Positions 59,630-64,000 of a stretch of 64,000 nucleotides of DNA are shown in pieces; position 1 is the stretch's first letter, and every line of letters starts with the position of its first letter. A program made the translations under genes and the position numbers. The stretch spans positions 1 through 64,000 of the forward strand of contig NZ_POQT01000002.1 in NCBI RefSeq assembly GCF_002938435.1, in the 5' to 3' direction. This stretch comes from Blastococcus saxobsidens. Its GTDB lineage: Bacteria > Actinomycetota > Actinomycetes > Mycobacteriales > Geodermatophilaceae. The notes beneath the pieces are model-generated. The model had not been told where the DNA came from and did no database searches. It was given only the letters and a program-made list of their open reading frames with translations.

Positions 59630-60086
59630 GAACTTCACCGCAACCGACCTTCTTCGAACTGGCCGCCGACAGGAGCCGTCACAGCGGCCGGTCACTCAGC
59701 CATCTCACAACTCGACCACTAGACGCCTAGACGTGGAGACGTCTCAGCGCTCAGACGTTCAGTCGGGCCATCCTGCGCCTAAGCCACTAGACGCTCACTC
59801 AGCTCCCGACTCGACGCCTGAGCAACTAGACGCTCAGTCATACGAGCGGGCGACGGTCTTCTTCACACCCGACCAACGGCGGTGGCTCAAGCAAACGGCC
59901 AAGTCGTTGCCGGTCGATGGGCTCTCGGCGTCCGACATCGCCCGCCTGGCCGTCAACCGGCTCCGCCGAGAGGTAGAGAGCGGGGAGCTCATGCTGGTCG
60001 AGGCCTTAAGCGAGCAGGCCTACGAGGAAGCCGCCACGCACCCTGGCCGGCGCAACAGAGGTCTACCGCCTCGCCAGCAGCAGTGA
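59622..60086 (+). CDS. Partition partner protein (RHH-type, ParB/ParG-like)
   Basis: A 154-aa protein. Residues 1-75 are polar and repetitive (TTRRLDVETSQRSD; KPLDAHSAPDSTPEQLDAQS); in the DNA they contain three or more copies of the CTAGACGC repeat. The C-terminal part ERATVFFTPDQRRWLKQTAKSLPVDGLSASDIARLAVNRLRREVESGE has the strand-helix-turn-helix of an RHH domain. The partition protein could therefore bind its own gene. GTG 59622 overlaps the parA stop by 8 nt. Its identity as ParB/ParG is from position and fold pattern. Confidence 0.75.
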   Translation: MGKNFTATDLLRTGRRQEPSQRPVTQPSHNSTTRRLDVETSQRSDVQSGHPAPKPLDAHSAPDSTPEQLDAQSYERATVFFTPDQRRWLKQTAKSLPVDGLSASDIARLAVNRLRREVESGELMLVEALSEQAYEEAATHPGRRNRGLPPRQQQ

Positions 60087-60106
60087 GCGCCTAGGCAACT
60101 AGACGC

Positions 60107-60451
60107 TCAGTCAAGCGGAGTGGGCGGCTCGTCGCTGCGGCCAAGCGCCCACAGCAGGGTTGCCTCGACGCCGCCGGCGTAGGAGCCGTTGACCACCTTC
60201 GAGGGCGGTCGGCGCCGGTAGATGACGTCGTAGGCATTGGCCAGTTCGTCTTCGACGGCCTGAGAGCTCGGCGTGACGCCCGGCCGCTGGTCGATGGGGG
60301 AGGGAACCACCTCGCCGGCAACCCACTGCAACGTGGCCAAGATGCCCGAGAAGCGGGCCTTGGCATCTGCGCTGTAGAAGTCCTGGGACAGCTCGTCAGC
60401 GACGACCGCAGCGCAGTTCCTCAGTTCCTCATCCCCCCGGATCACCGCCAC
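60107..60451 (-). CDS. Hypothetical protein, 114 aa
   Basis: A small protein whose best start is GTG 60451 (VAVIRGDEELRN), with AAGGAGG eight bases upstream; a TTG at 60490 is the longer alternative. The sequence is helical and acidic at the start (ELRNCAAVVADELSQDFYSADAKARFSGILATLQWVAG) and ends in YAGGVEATLLWALGRSDE. No domain recognised. It lies 64 nt downstream of the relaxase gene on the same strand, with a cluster of CTAGACGC-type repeats in between, so it belongs to the transfer/maintenance block. Confidence 0.55.
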   Translation of the reverse strand: MAVIRGDEELRNCAAVVADELSQDFYSADAKARFSGILATLQWVAGEVVPSPIDQRPGVTPSSQAVEDELANAYDVIYRRRPPSKVVNGSYAGGVEATLLWALGRSDEPPTPLD

Positions 60452-60514
60452 GGCGTCCCCTCCTTGATCGACCGGCGAGACGCTAGCCAACTAGGCGACT
60501 AAGCGTCTGAGCGC

Positions 60515-63500
60515 CTAAGGAGTGATGCCGCCGATGGACAAGCCGTTGGTTTGCTGCTGCTGGCGAACCTGCTGCTGATGCTGGCGCTCGGCAGCACGCT
60601 CCATAGCGACGCGTTCCCGGTCGCTGAGCTCTTCGGGAGCCTTGCGTGCTGTCCGGGCCTCATCGCCTTCGGGGTAGCGCCGAAGCAGCTCGGCTTCGGC
60701 CTCTCTCGCCGTCGTGCGGGTCTCCGCCATGCGCTCGAACCACTCGTCTCGAACGATCTGCTGCTCTTGGAGCTCCTCCTGGCGCCGCTGCAGCTGATCG
60801 GCTTCGTCGATCGCCGCCTGAAGGTGCCGGCGGGGCGCCCGTCCACGCAGCATGTCGAGCTGGCGAACGACTCGGCTGCGGGCCCTCTGGGCGTCTCTGG
60901 CGGCCTGGTCGAGCTTGTGACGCACGTACTGGGGCCCTTGCTCCACCTCGTCGTGCCAGGCCTTCACAGCACGACGCAGCAACTCGTCGGGCATCCGTGA
61001 GACGTCCCGCATGGGGTTCCGGTCGAGCCCGAGCGCCCGGTTCGCAAGGCGCCAGTCCACGTAGCGGTCGGGGCTCTTGAGGACACTCGGGCGTCGGCCG
61101 ATCGGATCGGCGACGTTGGCCTTCTTGGACTCGGCGACGTACTGCTCTCGATACGCCTCGACGACGCCAGCTCGCCGCTCCCAGTCCTCAAGTTCGCTCG
61201 TCCCAGGGGCGGGAACCGGGCCGAGGTGCTGGACCGCCCAGGCTGGTTCGTCCTGGCCGACCCGGCGACCAAGCTCAGCAACCCGCTCGTCCATGGCCAC
61301 GGCCAGACGCCGGGCGTAGGCGCCAAGGTCGTCGGAGACGAGGGAAGCGTCTGCGAGCGCCTCGGGTGCCGCGGTGCGCTCGAGGTAGCTCGCCGGCGGC
61401 AACCCGTCGGTCGCTCCGGGCAACCTCTTGGGCTCCCAGGCCATGTGCCTTTGCTCCGTGAGGCGCCAAGAGAGCAGAGCACCTAGCTCGGTGCCCGAGT
61501 CGACCTCGCGGCCCTCCAGCGTCGATTTAAGGGCGTCTACAGGGTCGATCCCACTCAGCTCGGTGTTCTTCACCGTCTGCCAGAACGCCGGCGCCGTCGG
61601 GTCCTCTTGGAGGCGAGCCAAACGCTCGGGTCCAAGGACGTCCGCGATCTGGCGGTAGCGCACCTGATCTCGCTGAGCCAACAGGCCATTGGCCTCAGCC
61701 CAAACGGGGCCGATCTTGGCGAGCGACTTCGCCGCCTCGGCCAGGTCCTGCTTCATGGTCAGTGCCGAGCGCTGGGCAGTGCTGCGCTCCATCACCTCAC
61801 CGAGCAGGGCAAGAGCAGGGCTGCGCTCGACTTCGGGGCCGTGACGGTGATTGTCGAGCGTCTCGGCCGCTGTCGAGACGACGACCTGGTTCATGTGCTT
61901 GCCACGGGTGAGCCCGACATAGAGCGTCTCCGCCGTCATCGCCTCGCTGGCCAGCACATACGACGAGTCCACCGTGCGGCCCTGACTGCCGTGGGCGGTC
62001 ACGGCATAGGCCAGCTCCAGATGTGCAGCGACGTACTCGGGCGGCAGTGTGAGACGGCGACCCTCGCCCTCTCGATGCACCCACAGCGTGCCGTCACTAC
62101 GAACCTCATCGACGACCAGGCGGTCACGGTTGGCCAGGGGCCGGCCCCGCTGGTCCTTGATGCCATGGCTGTTCCGCCGGGCCTGAACGATGTCGCCGGC
62201 AGACGCAAGAGCGCCATTGCCCAACTCGACGGTGCGGGCGTGATCGACACGGCCAAGTTCGACGAGCTCGGCCCTCGCTCGCATGGCAAGCGATGCTGCT
62301 TCCTCGGCCGTGGCCGCCACCATGATCGACGTCTTGCCTTCGAGGGTGTCGATCAGCCAGGAGTCATAGACCCTGGTCATGGCCTCAGCAGGGCTCTCCG
62401 CTTCAACGACTCGACCGTGGCGGTCGTACAGCTCGAGCACAGAGGCATCGCCATCACGCAGTCGAAGCGAGGCCTCCCGCTCCCACTTGGCACTGAAGCG
62501 ACGAACGTCGGTGAGATCGCTGATGGCGCCCTCTCGGCGCAGCTCAGCGTCACTGGCCAGGAACGCCAGCACCCCACCGGCCTCGACGGCGGCGATCTGG
62601 CGGTGGTCGCCGGTGAGGAGCACCTTTCCGCCCACGGCCTCGACCATCTTCGTGACCGCGGCGAGCTTGGCCGTATCGGCCATACCGGCCTCGTCGACGA
62701 TGACGAGGGCCCCGGGCGCGAGTCTCATCTCGTTGTCACTGGGCCGCGCTCGCCCGGAGCTGAGGCGGCCGATACCGGCCAGCCAGGCGTCGATGTTCCA
62801 TGAGGTCTGCACGCCTTCGGCTCGGAGCACCTTGGCCGCCGCCTCACTGAGTGCCAGGCCTATGACCGGAGCACCCTTGGCGGCCCGCTCCCACGCGCTC
62901 GCGATGTGGCCGACCGTGTAGGACTTGCCGGTTCCGGCTGGGCCGATGAGCACCTCAAGGCTTCGCCGAGACGAGAGCACGGCGCTGAAGGCCGCCGCCT
63001 GGTCCTCGTAGAGGCCGGCGTCGAGGGCAAGAGCGACGGCGGTGTCCCGCTCGATCCCCGGGGCAGCGAAGGCGCGGGCAAGCCCGCTCAGGTACTCCTC
63101 TCGTGCCAGCTGCTCGGCACCGACGTAGATGGCGTCACGGGGTGCGCTGTAGACCGAGCGCCCGTCCGGTGCCCGGAGCTCTGCTGGCACGCCGACGTCG
63201 ATAACGCTCTGCGGCGTGATGCGCTCAATGCCCGAACGCACACAGGCGCTCTCGACGAGGCCTTCGAGCAGCGCCTGATAGCCACCGATCGTCATGCCTC
63301 GGGGAAGGTTGGCTGGCAGCGCTTGATCGATGGCGGCCGCCAAGTGGTGCTCGTTGAAGCTGGTCCGCTTCTGCGTCAGCGTCTCGATCGCCTCGGACAC
63401 GACGGCGTCTTGGTCGATCGCGTCGCCGGCCAGAGCCTCCTCGGAGAAGCGGCGGGCATCCCGGGCAACCGCCTGGTGGACCTCGCTCAGCGATGCGCCC

Positions 63501-64000
63501 CGAGCCTTGAGCGAGGTCTGCTGCCACTGCGCCACCTGGTCCTCACGGACGAGGTGCTTGTCGGACTTGGGGCGGCGAGTCGAACGCTGGATGTACTTGT
63601 GCTGCGCGTCTCGATGGCGAGCAGTCGGAGCGAAGCCGTTGGTCTCTTCCCAGAGCCGCGCCCACTCGTCCAGGCGAGCTTCGATCGAAGCGCTGCGGGT
63701 TGAGAAGTCCTTGCACACTCCCTCTTCGACAGCGGCAATCCGGCGAGTTCCATCAGGGTTCTTCTCGTAGCGAAGACCCAGCTTGTCTCGTCCGACCAAC
63801 TCTTGAGCACGACTGGCGACGGCAGCGAGGAACGGAACGGCGCCATAGAGCTGCTTGCCGTCGAGAGCGTGGTACTTGCCCGTTGCATCAAGGGCTCGGT
63901 TCAGCACAAGCACATGGGCGTGATCGTGCATCTCGCCATCTCGGTTGGTGTGGTGGCGATAGGCAGCCACGACCAATCCGTCAGCAGCCATGCGCTTGCC
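60515..64000 (-). CDS. traA: MobF-family conjugative relaxase-helicase, N-terminus off right edge
   Basis: At least 1161 residues, open at the right edge, so the first part of the relaxase domain (with the nicking Tyr) is missing. The visible relaxase part has the metal-binding His triad MHDHAHVLVLNRALDATGKYHALDG. A TraI/RecD-like helicase follows: Walker A EVLIGPAGTGKSYTVG, Walker B LVIVDEAGMADTAK, LLTGDHRQIAAVEAGG, TAHGSQGRTVDSSYVLAS and LYVGLTRGKHMNQ. The C-terminus is a Gln/Glu/Arg-rich coiled tail (RQEELQEQQIVRDEWFERMAETR). It nicks the element at oriT and unwinds the transferred strand. A coupling protein and secretion genes would be expected further right. Confidence 0.93.
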   Translation of the reverse strand, partial: GKRMAADGLVVAAYRHHTNRDGEMHDHAHVLVLNRALDATGKYHALDGKQLYGAVPFLAAVASRAQELVGRDKLGLRYEKNPDGTRRIAAVEEGVCKDFSTRSASIEARLDEWARLWEETNGFAPTARHRDAQHKYIQRSTRRPKSDKHLVREDQVAQWQQTSLKARGASLSEVHQAVARDARRFSEEALAGDAIDQDAVVSEAIETLTQKRTSFNEHHLAAAIDQALPANLPRGMTIGGYQALLEGLVESACVRSGIERITPQSVIDVGVPAELRAPDGRSVYSAPRDAIYVGAEQLAREEYLSGLARAFAAPGIERDTAVALALDAGLYEDQAAAFSAVLSSRRSLEVLIGPAGTGKSYTVGHIASAWERAAKGAPVIGLALSEAAAKVLRAEGVQTSWNIDAWLAGIGRLSSGRARPSDNEMRLAPGALVIVDEAGMADTAKLAAVTKMVEAVGGKVLLTGDHRQIAAVEAGGVLAFLASDAELRREGAISDLTDVRRFSAKWEREASLRLRDGDASVLELYDRHGRVVEAESPAEAMTRVYDSWLIDTLEGKTSIMVAATAEEAASLAMRARAELVELGRVDHARTVELGNGALASAGDIVQARRNSHGIKDQRGRPLANRDRLVVDEVRSDGTLWVHREGEGRRLTLPPEYVAAHLELAYAVTAHGSQGRTVDSSYVLASEAMTAETLYVGLTRGKHMNQVVVSTAAETLDNHRHGPEVERSPALALLGEVMERSTAQRSALTMKQDLAEAAKSLAKIGPVWAEANGLLAQRDQVRYRQIADVLGPERLARLQEDPTAPAFWQTVKNTELSGIDPVDALKSTLEGREVDSGTELGALLSWRLTEQRHMAWEPKRLPGATDGLPPASYLERTAAPEALADASLVSDDLGAYARRLAVAMDERVAELGRRVGQDEPAWAVQHLGPVPAPGTSELEDWERRAGVVEAYREQYVAESKKANVADPIGRRPSVLKSPDRYVDWRLANRALGLDRNPMRDVSRMPDELLRRAVKAWHDEVEQGPQYVRHKLDQAARDAQRARSRVVRQLDMLRGRAPRRHLQAAIDEADQLQRRQEELQEQQIVRDEWFERMAETRTTAREAEAELLRRYPEGDEARTARKAPEELSDRERVAMERAAERQHQQQVRQQQQTNGLSIGGITP

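Larger units (their letters stand above)
58805..60525. repeat. Iteron/parS-like CTAGACGC repeat array
   Basis: Exact CTAGACGC octamers occur at 58809, 59719, 59787, 59826 and 60099, usually extended to (A)ACTAGACGC(T/C)(C/T)AG. Variants are CGCCTAG at 58814 and 60088-60095, CGACGCCTGAG near 59813, and a cluster ACTAGGCGACTAAGCGTCTGAGCGCCTAAGG near 60490-60520. The first copy is a palindrome ACAACTAG-ACGC-CTAGTTGT. They flank and run through the parA/RHH genes. Such arrays are centromere (parS) or iteron sites for the partition or replication proteins. Confidence 0.75.
40058..64000. mobile_element. tRNA-integrated mobilizable/conjugative element (left part)
   Basis: From the tRNA scar rightward the genes differ from the chromosome: lower GC, more A- and T-ending codons, integrase next to att, HTH and RHH regulators, partition genes, and a MobF relaxase. 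The region carries at least four defence-related units (type III RM, CBASS, VapBC, HEPN-like). No type IV secretion gene is visible here, so whether it is self-transmissible cannot be judged. The right end is outside the window. Confidence 0.85.

Overview
The window is high-GC, GTG-start-rich actinobacterial chromosome. Mycobacterial PhoPR-like regulators, CysD/CysN/CysQ, SPFH and GAF-ANTAR proteins, HelD, and many short GTG-start genes with strong Shine-Dalgarno sites suggest a soil or stone-dwelling actinobacterium near Geodermatophilaceae (Blastococcus, Geodermatophilus, Modestobacter). That family assignment is inference from protein style, not from a search.

Positions 1 to about 40,050 are core or near-core chromosome. 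Two divergent genes that both carry in-frame minisatellites open the window. They are followed by stress-type small proteins (DUF2795, DUF2945), a siderophore-interacting protein, a PhoPR-like two-component pair, a thioesterase, and a sulfate-activation run (cysQ, cysD, cysN). Next come an anti-sigma-like ATPase, a small HTH regulator with a 16-bp periodic repeat upstream, the RNA helicase HrpA, a MarR-MFS pair, two acyl-CoA dehydrogenases, a second MFS exporter and a YihY membrane protein. After these lie an orphan betaine/choline-type binding lipoprotein, a four-gene envelope-lipid cluster (degenerate PAP2-kinase fusion, lipoprotein, LPG-synthase-like flippase, intact PAP2), a phaC-phaZ polyhydroxyalkanoate pair, a BCCT transporter, an SPFH protein, a frameshifted helD and a GAF-ANTAR regulator. 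A ~77-bp dispersed palindromic repeat occurs after cysN and after the first MFS gene.

At 40,058-40,094 there is the 3' end of a tRNA gene without its 5' part, immediately followed by a tyrosine integrase. From there to the right edge the base composition and codon use change (visibly lower GC), and the content is that of an integrative mobilizable or conjugative element. It carries an integrase, HTH and ribbon-helix-helix regulators, a ParA/RHH partition pair embedded in an iteron-like repeat array, and a MobF relaxase-helicase that runs off the window. The right boundary, where an intact tRNA gene is expected, is not in the window.

Between the integrase and the maintenance/transfer genes the element carries defence and signalling cargo. 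This includes a type III restriction-modification system (mod-res), a 403-aa gene of unknown function beside it, and a partner-switching set without its kinase (STAS protein, GAF-SpoIIE phosphatase). It also includes a HEPN-like protein overlapping a second tyrosine recombinase, a minimal two-gene CBASS (CD-NTase plus Cap15-like 2TM/beta-barrel effector), a lone receiver protein and a VapBC45-like toxin-antitoxin pair. The best leads for something undescribed are the HEPN/recombinase pair next to CBASS, the unknown protein next to mod-res, and the partition repeat array that runs through coding sequence.
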